This document shows, one piece after another, positions 27,621-35,912 of a stretch of 64,000 nt of DNA. This stretch comes from Ignavibacteriota bacterium (GTDB taxonomy: Bacteria; Bacteroidota; Ignavibacteria; Ignavibacteriales; Melioribacteraceae). The DNA is taken from contig JABFGH010000001.1 in NCBI GenBank assembly GCA_013112585.1, positions 1 through 64,000 of the forward strand. The letters run 5' to 3'. The notes beneath the pieces are model-generated. The model worked only from the letters and a program-made list of their open reading frames with translations. It had not been told where the DNA came from and searched no databases. A program made the translations under genes and the position numbers. Numbering within the stretch: position 1 is the first letter of the stretch; every line of letters starts with the position of its first letter.

Positions 27621-29948
27621 ATGATAAAAAAAATATACATCTACCTAATTCTACTTTTAACAATAGGATTAATTTTAACCGGCTGTCCTCCAAAACCAAA
27701 AGATTGGGGAGACTATAATGTTCTTAAAGATGAAATACCAGGACCTGATATACCTACCTACAACGGTAAACAAATTCCTTATGATGAATATAAAAATTGG
27801 GTTGCATGGGGCGAGGAATGGTTCCGCGGGGAAACATTCGGGAATGAAAAATTGCTGACTGATATAATTGGTTTTCTTCAAGTTGATATTAATACACCAA
27901 AAGCGGGCGGCGGAGTTACAACCGAGCCTTTCTTCAAATATTTTATTGAAGCAATTGATGAACTTGACGGAGTAAGAGGAAATCTTTATACAGGCAACGG
28001 CGGCGGGTACACTCACGACTTAGTAGTTTCGTTCCCTCCCGGAAGCACGCTCGATGATATAATTCCGGTTCCTGAAAAACTTCATACCGGGCTTGACGTT
28101 GAAGCCGGTGAAGCCTGGCCTGTAGGAATTGTTCCTGTAAAAGCTGATGAAAGTGAATCGGATTTACCGTATCTGCTCGATCCCTCAAAATATTCTTCCG
28201 GTGCAAAAGGTGTTGGAGATTTACCCGGCGGAGGAAAATTTAGAACAGGTTTTTCTTGTGCAATTTGCCATTACTCCCTTGATATTGATTGGGATGGAAA
28301 AACAGATTTGAAATCAGCAAAAATTGGTGAAGAGACTGAAGGATCACCATGGAAACCTTATGATGCATGGGCAATCGGAAATCAGGATTTACATCTCGGC
28401 TGGGTTTTCGTAACTGCCAGCAACCCCATTTCAGCAATCTTTGCTTCCGGTCAGCCAAACAAATTGGAACTTAATGATGCAAAAGAATGGATGAAATCAA
28501 TTATTGAAAATTATAAAACTAATCCGCATAAAGTAAAAAGTGAGATAGTAAAAGGTGTACAGCTAATGCCACGCGGTTATTTTGATGATACTCCCGATGC
28601 TATTCACAACCCGCTTCAATACCCTACATTATTTACGCGCGGTAATCACCCATTTAATTATGACGGTGTAATGCTTAATGCTTCCGATAGAAACAATAAC
28701 GTTTGGACAGTCTCATTCGACCCATCGGAATTTGTTGCGCTCTGCAGTGATAGAGGGGGACAAACAGAAAATTTACTCTTTTGGAAGCAACCCGGAATAT
28801 TTTCACTTCTGACCGCAAAAGAATATGCTGAAATGATGGTGGAATATGCACCTGCAGTTCTGCATGACAGAAACAATTTTGAAAAACTAAGAGATGATAT
28901 ACTTGGTACATCCGATGGTATGCCCGGAATATTGCCTGTTAATTCGACAGTTATTATTGAAGGCACCGAAGCTTATGTTTCTAAAGAAGTAATGAATCAT
29001 CCGGATAATAAAAAGTACAACAGAATTAGAGATGCCGCCGAATTTGGAAGCGACGGAGATAAACGGGGACAGATGACCGGCATGCTTGGCGTGAGAGTGA
29101 TAACTACTCCCGAAGTTAGAGAAAAATATAATGTTGATGAACTTGAAGCAAAATATGGGTTAAATGGTGATGAGTTTATTACTAATGCGGTAAGTATAAT
29201 GCTCAACTGGTTAGAACCGCCAACAAACCATTCTCCGTTATTGAAAAATGCTAAAGAAAAAGGACTTGTTGAAAAAGGTTATCAAGTATTTAAAGATAAT
29301 GGATGTGCCGGTTGCCATGCAGGTCCGTTTTTAACGAACAATACAATTATTCCTCTTCATGAAATTAAAACAAATAATGCGAGAGCACTTGCAACTGAAC
29401 CGCTGCAGACATTTATTGCACCGGAATATGATCCTGCTACCGGTGAAGCAATTTCAACAGGCATAGGCGGCGTGTTGGCAAAGTGGTTTGGAAGCAAGCA
29501 GACATACGGCTACAAGGTTCTTACACTAAGATATCTCTGGGGAACAGCACCCTATCTGCATGATGGCGGAGTTGGGGTAACAGTTAAACCGGGCAGTAAA
29601 GTTGAAGAGGAAGATCTGCAAATATTATTAAGCACACCCGAAAATTATAAGCTATACGGTATGGGTGAGATTTTATCATACAGAGAAAATGTACCCGGCT
29701 CCTATTTGAGACCCAATGCAGCCTTAAGTTTGCAGGCATTACTCCTAAAATCTGAACGGGAAAAGGTTATTGCGTCGAACAAAACTGAACATTATCCAAT
29801 TACTGGAACCGATGATAAACTGGCGCTTGCAAATATGAACATTCAAGGTGTGGGTCATAATAATTACATTGATGATGTACCGGGCGGAGAAAAAATAACT
29901 GCATTAGTTGCATTTTTATTAGCCTTGGATGATAAACCCGGGGAGTGA
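27621..29948 (+). CDS. Di-haem c-type cytochrome lipoprotein (CcP/MauG/RoxA-like)
   Basis: A 775-aa exported lipoprotein. The signal MIKKIYIYLILLLTIGLILTGC has its lipobox Cys at 22. Two haem c attachment motifs are visible, CAICH (about residue 212) and CAGCH (about 562). Downstream of the second is the LRYLWGTAPYLHDGGV segment typical of di-haem cytochrome c peroxidases and relatives (family text TAPYLHDG). The length far exceeds peroxidases (about 350 aa) and is nearer the RoxA/LcpA-like di-haem oxygenases (about 650 aa), so the function could be peroxidase, oxygenase or electron transfer. AAGGAGG at 27609-27615 sets the ATG. A strong terminator follows. Confidence 0.85.
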   Translation: MIKKIYIYLILLLTIGLILTGCPPKPKDWGDYNVLKDEIPGPDIPTYNGKQIPYDEYKNWVAWGEEWFRGETFGNEKLLTDIIGFLQVDINTPKAGGGVTTEPFFKYFIEAIDELDGVRGNLYTGNGGGYTHDLVVSFPPGSTLDDIIPVPEKLHTGLDVEAGEAWPVGIVPVKADESESDLPYLLDPSKYSSGAKGVGDLPGGGKFRTGFSCAICHYSLDIDWDGKTDLKSAKIGEETEGSPWKPYDAWAIGNQDLHLGWVFVTASNPISAIFASGQPNKLELNDAKEWMKSIIENYKTNPHKVKSEIVKGVQLMPRGYFDDTPDAIHNPLQYPTLFTRGNHPFNYDGVMLNASDRNNNVWTVSFDPSEFVALCSDRGGQTENLLFWKQPGIFSLLTAKEYAEMMVEYAPAVLHDRNNFEKLRDDILGTSDGMPGILPVNSTVIIEGTEAYVSKEVMNHPDNKKYNRIRDAAEFGSDGDKRGQMTGMLGVRVITTPEVREKYNVDELEAKYGLNGDEFITNAVSIMLNWLEPPTNHSPLLKNAKEKGLVEKGYQVFKDNGCAGCHAGPFLTNNTIIPLHEIKTNNARALATEPLQTFIAPEYDPATGEAISTGIGGVLAKWFGSKQTYGYKVLTLRYLWGTAPYLHDGGVGVTVKPGSKVEEEDLQILLSTPENYKLYGMGEILSYRENVPGSYLRPNAALSLQALLLKSEREKVIASNKTEHYPITGTDDKLALANMNIQGVGHNNYIDDVPGGEKITALVAFLLALDDKPGE

Positions 29949-29978
29949 GTTTTATACTTTAAATAATAATATCTTTTT

Positions 29979-30016
29979 AATTGCCCCGGCATAAATGTCG
30001 GGGCAATTTTTATAAT
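29979..30016 (+). terminator. Strong intrinsic terminator after the cytochrome gene
   Basis: ATTGCCCCGGCAT and ATGTCGGGGCAAT form a 13-bp stem with one mismatch around AA, followed by TTTTTAT. Confidence 0.9.
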
Positions 30017-30326
30017 ATTGAATCCTCACATTTAAACCACTTCTAATTTATCAAACAACTTTTTAATCTTGATCTCCAAATCTTTGTAAAATTCCTAAGA
30101 GATTCGCTGCATTAAAAATTCCTCGTAAATCAGTTTGAGAGTTATTAGATTCTTTTAATATGTTTCCACAAATCATATTCCGCTCCAAATAATTTCTCTC
30201 TCTGACCACTTGCGCAGACACCAAACCCGAAAAGTAAATTATTATAAAATTCAATAATTATTAATTAAGCTAGTTTTTAGAGCAAAAATAATATTTAAGC
30301 GAATTCACTTGACAATTAATCTTATA

Positions 30327-30360
30327 ATCGATAATTTTATATCGATAATAAAATATCGAT
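30327..30360 (+). promoter_or_regulatory. Three ATCGAT boxes at 14-bp intervals upstream of rex
   Basis: ATCGAT starts at 30327, 30341 and 30355, exactly 14 bp apart, each followed by AA or TG in an AT-only context. A TTGACA lies just upstream at 30309-30314. The array ends 25 bp before the rex start. ATCGAT is self-complementary, so adjacent boxes also form larger palindromes. It is plausibly the operator of the hydrogen operon, though it is not the textbook Rex site (TTGTTAANNNNTTAACAA). Confidence 0.6.
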
Positions 30361-30385
30361 TGAATAAAATATAAAAGAAAAGAGA

Positions 30386-31027
30386 ATGGATAAAAGTTTA
30401 ATTTCAGCACCGATTCCAACAATAAGAAGACTTCCAAAGTATATTCACATGCTTAAAAGGTTAAAAATCGAAAATGTACTTTATGTTTCCGCTACCACCA
30501 TAGCACATGAATTAAAAATTGAACCGATTTTAGTACGCAAAGATTTAAGTATTACAGGAATAATCGGCAAGCCGAAAGTAGGATTTGAGGTTGAGGAATT
30601 AATTGCCTCGATAACACAATTTTTAAATTGGAACAATACTGAAGATGCTTTTATTATTGGTGTAGGTGCACTTGGCGAAGCAATATTGGGCTATTCCGGT
30701 TTTAAGGATTACGGTTTGAACATAATTGCCGGGTTTGATATTGATAAGAAAAAAATCGGAAAAAAAATATTTGGGGTTGAAATTCTTCCGCTGGATTCAT
30801 TAGAGGATTTAATAAAAAGAATGCATATAAATATTGGTGTATTAACTGTCCCGGCATCTGAGTCGCAGGAAATTTGTGATTCGATGGTAAGTTCGGGCAT
30901 AAAAGCAATTTGGAATTTTTCGCCAATAGCGCTTCAAGTGCCTGATGAGGTAATTCTAGAGAATGTACATTTATCGCAAAGTTTGGCAGTTCTTACTCAT
31001 AAACTGGCAAAAAAACTTAAAGGTTAA
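30386..31027 (+). CDS. rex: Redox-sensing transcriptional repressor Rex
   Basis: A 213-aa cytoplasmic regulator that senses NADH/NAD+. The N-terminal winged helix begins with IPTIRRLPKYIHMLKRL and has the recognition segment KIEPILVRKDLSITGIIGKPKVGFEV. The Rossmann domain begins IIGVGALGEAILGYSGFKDYG, with the characteristic IAGFDID and VPASESQEICDSMVSSGIKAIWNFSP, and the swapped C-terminal helix follows. The length is typical. It is the first gene of an operon leading into NADH-linked [FeFe] hydrogenase genes, which are well-known Rex targets, so it probably represses the operon when NADH is low. Confidence 0.96.
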   Translation: MDKSLISAPIPTIRRLPKYIHMLKRLKIENVLYVSATTIAHELKIEPILVRKDLSITGIIGKPKVGFEVEELIASITQFLNWNNTEDAFIIGVGALGEAILGYSGFKDYGLNIIAGFDIDKKKIGKKIFGVEILPLDSLEDLIKRMHINIGVLTVPASESQEICDSMVSSGIKAIWNFSPIALQVPDEVILENVHLSQSLAVLTHKLAKKLKG

Positions 31028-31044
31028 ATTTAGGAGAAATTATT

Positions 31045-31440
31045 ATGAAACCTTTTGCTGATAGGCTGGAAATAGGATTACAGTGCACCCGCTCTGAATC
31101 TTTTGATTACTGCTCGCGTAAAACGAATAGTATTAGTACAGAAAATAAGAAACTGAGTATTTCGGTTTTTCTTAACGATTTTAATCAGGATAACTTTCAA
31201 CTAGCTGAATTTATTTCAAACCATATTGAAAAGAGAGGCTTTACAGATGCAGTTGAGTTGAAAATTATTCGGATAGCTGATAATCAAGTAGAAGAAAATA
31301 TTGTGATAATCGGTAATAGAGTGATTCAGAACCTTAATAGAAGTGAAACAATTTCAATGATAAATAACGAATTAGATAAAATATTATACAATTCATTAAA
31401 AACAGCAAAGCGGGATCAACTGACCTCCCGATATGCGTAA
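31045..31440 (+). CDS. Small protein between rex and hydC, possible degenerate thioredoxin-like fold
   Basis: A 131-aa soluble protein without a clear family. GGAG precedes the ATG, and it sits 17 nt after rex and 14 nt before hydC, so it belongs to the hydrogen operon. Residues about 40-125 run strand-helix-strand-strand-helix (LSISVFLN, NFQLAEFISNHIEKRGF, VELKIIRIA, ENIVIIGNRVIQNLN, SETISMINNELDKIL). This order resembles the thioredoxin-like 2Fe-2S domains at the ends of HydB and HydA in the same operon (compare VTVAGKHISNADFQKITKEINKVI), but only two cysteines remain, both near the N-terminus (about 14 and 23). It may be a cofactor-free structural subunit like HydD of other bifurcating hydrogenases. 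This is an inference from fold order and position. Confidence 0.6.
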   Translation: MKPFADRLEIGLQCTRSESFDYCSRKTNSISTENKKLSISVFLNDFNQDNFQLAEFISNHIEKRGFTDAVELKIIRIADNQVEENIVIIGNRVIQNLNRSETISMINNELDKILYNSLKTAKRDQLTSRYA

Positions 31441-31454
31441 CTATAGGAAATATT

Positions 31455-31976
31455 ATGAGCACAGAAAATCAATCAATAGTGATGGCGCGAAAGTTCGATA
31501 AAGTATGCTCCATTTTAGAGGAGCATTCATACGACCCAAATAAACTTATTACAATACTTCAGGCAATTCAAACCGAGTATAGGTATCTGCCGGAAAAAAT
31601 ATTATCATTTGTAGCTACCTCACTCCACATTTCTCCGGCTAAGGTTTACGGTGTAGCAACATTCTATTCTCATTTTGCCCTTAAACCAAAAGGTAAATAT
31701 ATAATTAAGGTTTGTGCCGGAACAGCCTGTCATGTTAAGGATTCCGAATTACTTGTTCATACAGTGAGAGAAAAATTAGGTTTGAATAAGGGGGAAGATA
31801 CAACCCCGGATATGCTATTTACAATTGAAACCGTATCATGTTTGGGAGCATGCGGACTTGCTCCGGTTGTTGTGGTAAATGAAGAGGTCTTTTCTTTTAT
31901 GACAAAAGAGAAGACTAGAAAACTGATCGACGAAATTATTCATAAGGAGGTTAAAGTTGAAGAACCTATCAGTTGA
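31455..31976 (+). CDS. hydC: NuoE-like 2Fe-2S subunit of bifurcating [FeFe] hydrogenase
   Basis: A 173-aa NuoE/24-kDa-type subunit (HydC/HndA). The N-terminal helical bundle (ILQAIQTEYRYLPEKILSFVATSLHISPAKVYGVATFYSHF) is typical. The thioredoxin-like half carries the four 2Fe-2S cysteines in VCAGTACHVKDS and VSCLGACGLAPVV. In group A3 [FeFe] hydrogenases this subunit passes electrons between the flavin subunit and the hydrogenase. It overlaps hydB by 20 nt, indicating translational coupling. Confidence 0.94.
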   Translation: MSTENQSIVMARKFDKVCSILEEHSYDPNKLITILQAIQTEYRYLPEKILSFVATSLHISPAKVYGVATFYSHFALKPKGKYIIKVCAGTACHVKDSELLVHTVREKLGLNKGEDTTPDMLFTIETVSCLGACGLAPVVVVNEEVFSFMTKEKTRKLIDEIIHKEVKVEEPIS

Positions 31977-33858
31977 CCTGGAAGATATTAAGCATAAGTA
32001 TAGCAATAATATTAGCTGCATAAAAAGACGAGTAACTATCTGTGCCGGAACAGGCTGTTTAGCAAACGGAGTACAGAAAATATACGACACATTTCAAAGT
32101 GAATTAGAAAAAATAGGACTAGACGTACTTGTTGAAGTGAATTTTACCGCTGAAAAAAAAGAAGGGATACTTCTTTCAGAAAGCGGATGCCAGGGATTTT
32201 GCCAAATGGGACCCCTTGTAACGATTGATCCTGATAATATTCTCTACGTAAAAGTTAAAGAAAAAGATGTTAAATCTATTGTTGAAAAAACACTTGGGCA
32301 AAATATCATCTTAAAAAATCTGCTTTATAAAAATCCTTCTACGAAAGAGCATTGCAAAGGCAAAGAGGAAATTGATTTTTATAAAAAACAGAGCCGCTTT
32401 GTTCTGAAAGATTGCGGTGTTATAAATCCTGATGATATACATGAATATATTTTTGAGGGAGGATATGAAGGAGCCAGAAAAGCGATACTGAATTACGATG
32501 AAAAAGAAATTTGCAATGAAGTTATAAACTCAGGATTAAAAGGACGCGGCGGCGGCGGATTTTTAACGGGTAAAAAATGGGAATTAACAAGAATTGAGAA
32601 CTCGGAAAAAAAATATGTTATTTGTAACGGCGACGAAGGTGACCCGGGAGCATTTATGGACCGAAGCATCATGGAAGGGAATCCGCACTCTGTTATAGAG
32701 GGAATGATAATCGCCGGTAAAGCTATTGGTGCCGATGAAGGCTTTGTTTATGTACGTTCCGAATATCCGCTTGCAGTAAAAAGGATTAAATATGCTGTTG
32801 AAGTTGCCGAAAAATATGGCTTACTCGGTGATAATATTTTTGGTTCGGATTTTAATTTCAAAATTAATGTAATGGAAGGTGCCGGCGCTTTTGTCTGTGG
32901 CGAAGAAACTGCGCTTATGGCATCAATTCAGGGTAACAGGGGAATGCCGAATCCCAAACCTCCATTTCCCGCTCAAAGGGGATTGTGGGATAAACCAACT
33001 GTTATCAATAATGTTGAAACTCTTAGTACGATTCCTTTAATATTAAAATTTGGAGCAGGTGAATTTATTAAAATCGGCAGCAGTTTTTCTTCAGGAACAA
33101 AAACATTTGCCCTTACCGGTCATGTAGCAAACACAGGTTTAATTGAAGTACCATTTGGTACAACACTCCGTGAAATAGTTTATGATATTGGGGGAGGAGT
33201 AACAGATAAACGTGGTAAAATTTCGAATGAAGGATTTAAGATGGTTCAAATCGGCGGTCCTTCGGGCGGCTGTTTAACTGAAGAACATTTAGATCTTCCA
33301 CTCGATTTTGATTCATTAACTAAAATTGGTGCAATGATTGGTTCCGGCGGTCTGGTTGTAATGAATAAGGATACATGCATGGTTCAAGTTTCCAGATTCT
33401 TTATGCAGTTTACACAAAATGAATCTTGCGGAAAATGTGTTCTCTGCCGCGAAGGTACAAAACAAATGCTTGCACTTCTGGATGATATAATTGAAGGAAG
33501 GGGAACCATCGATACAATAAACCTTCTTGAGGAGTTAAGTAAATCTGTTAAAGTCGGTTCACTTTGCGGTTTAGGTAAAACTGCTCCAAACCCAATTCTT
33601 TCAGCTTTAAACTATTTTAGAGAAGAATTTGAAGCACATGTAGTTCAGCAAAGGTGTCCGAGTGCAAAATGTAAAAATTTACTTATGCCCGAAATCATTG
33701 TTGAACTCTGCAAAGGCTGCGGACTTTGCATTAGAAAATGTCCCGTAGATGCAATTACCGGTGAAAAATCAAAACCTCATACTTTACATCAAGAGAAATG
33801 TATTAAGTGTGGAGAGTGTATTGAAGTATGTAGATTTAATGCTGTTACAGGAGGCTAA
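31957..33858 (+). CDS. hydB: NuoF-like NADH/flavin subunit of bifurcating [FeFe] hydrogenase
   Basis: A 633-aa HydB/HndC-type subunit. An N-terminal thioredoxin-like 2Fe-2S domain (CAGTGCL...SGCQGFCQMG, residues about 30-90) is fused to the 51-kDa NADH:FMN domain with GRGGGGFLTGKKWE, NGDEGDPGAFMD and GAGAFVCGEETAL. The 4Fe-4S motif ESCGKCVLCREGTKQM follows, and then a C-terminal pair of ferredoxin clusters (CKGCGLCIRKCP and CIKCGECIEVCR). This domain order is that of electron-bifurcating hydrogenases, which couple NADH and reduced ferredoxin to H2. The TTG start is supported by a perfect AAGGAGG at 31944-31950, inside the end of hydC. Confidence 0.95.
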   Translation: MKNLSVDLEDIKHKYSNNISCIKRRVTICAGTGCLANGVQKIYDTFQSELEKIGLDVLVEVNFTAEKKEGILLSESGCQGFCQMGPLVTIDPDNILYVKVKEKDVKSIVEKTLGQNIILKNLLYKNPSTKEHCKGKEEIDFYKKQSRFVLKDCGVINPDDIHEYIFEGGYEGARKAILNYDEKEICNEVINSGLKGRGGGGFLTGKKWELTRIENSEKKYVICNGDEGDPGAFMDRSIMEGNPHSVIEGMIIAGKAIGADEGFVYVRSEYPLAVKRIKYAVEVAEKYGLLGDNIFGSDFNFKINVMEGAGAFVCGEETALMASIQGNRGMPNPKPPFPAQRGLWDKPTVINNVETLSTIPLILKFGAGEFIKIGSSFSSGTKTFALTGHVANTGLIEVPFGTTLREIVYDIGGGVTDKRGKISNEGFKMVQIGGPSGGCLTEEHLDLPLDFDSLTKIGAMIGSGGLVVMNKDTCMVQVSRFFMQFTQNESCGKCVLCREGTKQMLALLDDIIEGRGTIDTINLLEELSKSVKVGSLCGLGKTAPNPILSALNYFREEFEAHVVQQRCPSAKCKNLLMPEIIVELCKGCGLCIRKCPVDAITGEKSKPHTLHQEKCIKCGECIEVCRFNAVTGG

Positions 33859-33859
33859 A

Positions 33860-35887
33860 ATGAAAGAAAATACAATAACTATAAACGGACGAAATGTTAA
33901 ATTTAATGAAGATCAAAATTTACTTCAGGTAATTCGAGCGGCAAATATTAATCTCCCAACTTTCTGTTATCATTCCGAGCTTAGTGTTTACGGTGCATGC
34001 CGTTTGTGCCTGGTTGATATTGAAGGAAAAGGTGTTGTTACTTCTTGCTCAATCAAACCGGAAGAAGGGATGATTGTAAAAACACATACAAGTGAAGTTA
34101 GAAACATCCGCAAAATATCTTTAGAACTACTCCTTGCAAATCATGAACAAAAATGTACCTCATGTACAAAAAGTTCAAGCTGCAAACTGCAGGTATTAGC
34201 AAGTGATTTAGGAGTAGATAAAATCCGGTTTAAAAAAACCGAGTCTCATAAACCTCTTGATGACAGCTCCCATGCATTAGTGCGAGACCCAAACAAGTGC
34301 ATTTTATGCGGAGATTGTGTTAGAGCTTGTGAAGAACTTCAGGGAATCGGAGCAATAGAATTCGCATTTCGGGGATCGGATGTAACAGTTCTTCCCGCTT
34401 TTGGGAAAGGTTTAGCCGAAGTTGAGTGTGTTGACTGCGGTCAATGTGCAAGGGTTTGTCCTACCGGGTCCCTAATTCCTAAGTCGGAAACCGCGAATGT
34501 GTGGGAAGAAATTGATAATTCGGCGAAAAAAGTTGTAGCTCAAATAGCACCGGCTGTTAGAGTTGCAATCGGGGAAGCCTTTGGCATAGAACCTGGAACA
34601 GTGTTAACCGGACAAATAGTTACAGCACTGAAAATGTTGGGATTCGATAAAGTATATGATACTTCATTCGCTGCCGATTTAACTGTTATTGAAGAAGCAA
34701 ATGAATTTTTAGATAGAACACAGCAGGGAGGTAAGATGCCCTTATTTACCTCGTGCTGCCCCGGCTGGGTGAAATATGCAGAACAGTACTATCCTGAATT
34801 TATTGATAATTTATCTTCTTGTAAATCACCGCAGCAGATGTTTGGTTCTGTTGCAAAAGAAGTTTTACCCGAAAATCTTAATGAAAAAAGAGAAAACATA
34901 GTTGTTGTTTCCATTATGCCCTGTACAGCAAAAAAAGTTGAAGCGCGTAAAGAAAAATTTAAAACCAATAATCAGCCCGATGTTGATTATGTTTTAACCA
35001 CGCAAGAACTAATTGCAATGATTAAAGAATCAGGAATAAAATTCGAAGAATTGACACCCGATTCTCTCGATCTTCCATTAGGATTTAAAACCGGTGCAGG
35101 TGTTCTTTTCGGTAATAGCGGCGGAGTAAGTGAGGCTGTTTTAAGATATGCTGCAGAAAAACTCAGCGGCGAAAAATGTTCCGAATATGAGTTTGTGCAA
35201 GTTAGAGGCGAAAACGGAATACGCGAGACTCAAATTAATATTAATGGCGAGGTTTTGAATTTAGCTGTTGTTCACGGATTAAAAAATGCCGGTAATGTTC
35301 TCAAGCAAATAAATTCCGGTGAGAAAAACTATCACCTGGTAGAAGTAATGGCATGCCCCGGAGGATGTATTGGCGGTGCAGGACAGCCGGTTTGTTTTGA
35401 TGATGAAACTAGGAAGAAGAGAACTGAAGGAATTTATAATGCAGATAAAATGCTTCAGATTCATAAATCGCAGGATAATCCTTATATAACTAAGCTATAC
35501 AATGAAGTACTCGGTAAAATCGGCGGCGATAAGGCTCATGATTTACTGCATACTAAGTTCAGCAATAGAAAAAGAATGATTGAATCGGAACTAAGCATAA
35601 TAACAGCTTCTGATGCTCAAAAATTGGAAGTCCGTATTTGTATCGGTACAAACTGCTTTGTTAAAAATTCTCAAAAATTAATGAAACAGTTAGTCGATTA
35701 TGTTGAAGAAAAAGGATTGGAAAAATTTGTTGATGTTAAAGGTACATTCTGCATGGAAAAATGCTCGGAAGGACCTAATGTTACAGTTGCCGGCAAACAT
35801 ATTTCAAATGCAGATTTCCAAAAAATAACTAAAGAAATAAATAAAGTAATTGAACCTATTTTTGAAGAACTGTCGTTAATAAAATAG
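33860..35887 (+). CDS. hydA: [FeFe] hydrogenase catalytic subunit, group A3
   Basis: A 675-aa H2-forming subunit. In order: NuoG-like 2Fe-2S domain (CYHSELSVYGACRLCLVD), His-ligated 4Fe-4S (HEQKCTSCTKSSSC), two 4Fe-4S (CILCGDCVRACE, CVDCGQCARVCP), and the H-cluster domain with TSCCPGW (about 297), MPCTAKK (about 352) and MACPGGCIGGAGQP (about 495). The C-terminal thioredoxin-like domain (CIGTNCF...CMEKCSEGP) completes it. All active-site cysteines, including the proton-transfer Cys of SCCP, are present. The start at 33860 is chosen because AGGAGG lies at 33848-33853. The longer frame from 33749 lies inside hydB. Maturases HydE, HydF and HydG are not in the window. Confidence 0.97.
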   Translation: MKENTITINGRNVKFNEDQNLLQVIRAANINLPTFCYHSELSVYGACRLCLVDIEGKGVVTSCSIKPEEGMIVKTHTSEVRNIRKISLELLLANHEQKCTSCTKSSSCKLQVLASDLGVDKIRFKKTESHKPLDDSSHALVRDPNKCILCGDCVRACEELQGIGAIEFAFRGSDVTVLPAFGKGLAEVECVDCGQCARVCPTGSLIPKSETANVWEEIDNSAKKVVAQIAPAVRVAIGEAFGIEPGTVLTGQIVTALKMLGFDKVYDTSFAADLTVIEEANEFLDRTQQGGKMPLFTSCCPGWVKYAEQYYPEFIDNLSSCKSPQQMFGSVAKEVLPENLNEKRENIVVVSIMPCTAKKVEARKEKFKTNNQPDVDYVLTTQELIAMIKESGIKFEELTPDSLDLPLGFKTGAGVLFGNSGGVSEAVLRYAAEKLSGEKCSEYEFVQVRGENGIRETQININGEVLNLAVVHGLKNAGNVLKQINSGEKNYHLVEVMACPGGCIGGAGQPVCFDDETRKKRTEGIYNADKMLQIHKSQDNPYITKLYNEVLGKIGGDKAHDLLHTKFSNRKRMIESELSIITASDAQKLEVRICIGTNCFVKNSQKLMKQLVDYVEEKGLEKFVDVKGTFCMEKCSEGPNVTVAGKHISNADFQKITKEINKVIEPIFEELSLIK

Positions 35888-35912
35888 AACTAATTTTAAT
35901 CAGTGTAATGAA

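Larger units (their letters stand above)
29949..30385. other. Intergenic region before the hydrogen operon
   Basis: A gap of 437 bp. It holds the terminator of the cytochrome gene (29979-30016), about 250 bp with no supported gene, and the rex promoter region with three ATCGAT boxes (30327-30360). A 63-codon frame on the minus strand at 30063-30254 has no ribosome-binding site and no recognisable product. Confidence 0.6.

Noticed and set aside
28658-28966. Frames opposite the di-haem cytochrome
   Set aside because: Antisense shadows of a gene with clear motifs. No initiation signals.
30063-30254. 63-codon frame on the minus strand upstream of rex
   Set aside because: No ribosome-binding site, no recognisable family, and composition like the surrounding spacer. 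It was left as part of the intergenic region.
33749-33859. N-terminal extension of the hydrogenase gene
   Set aside because: It overlaps the end of hydB in another frame. AGGAGG lies directly before the ATG at 33860, and the NuoG-like domain begins there.
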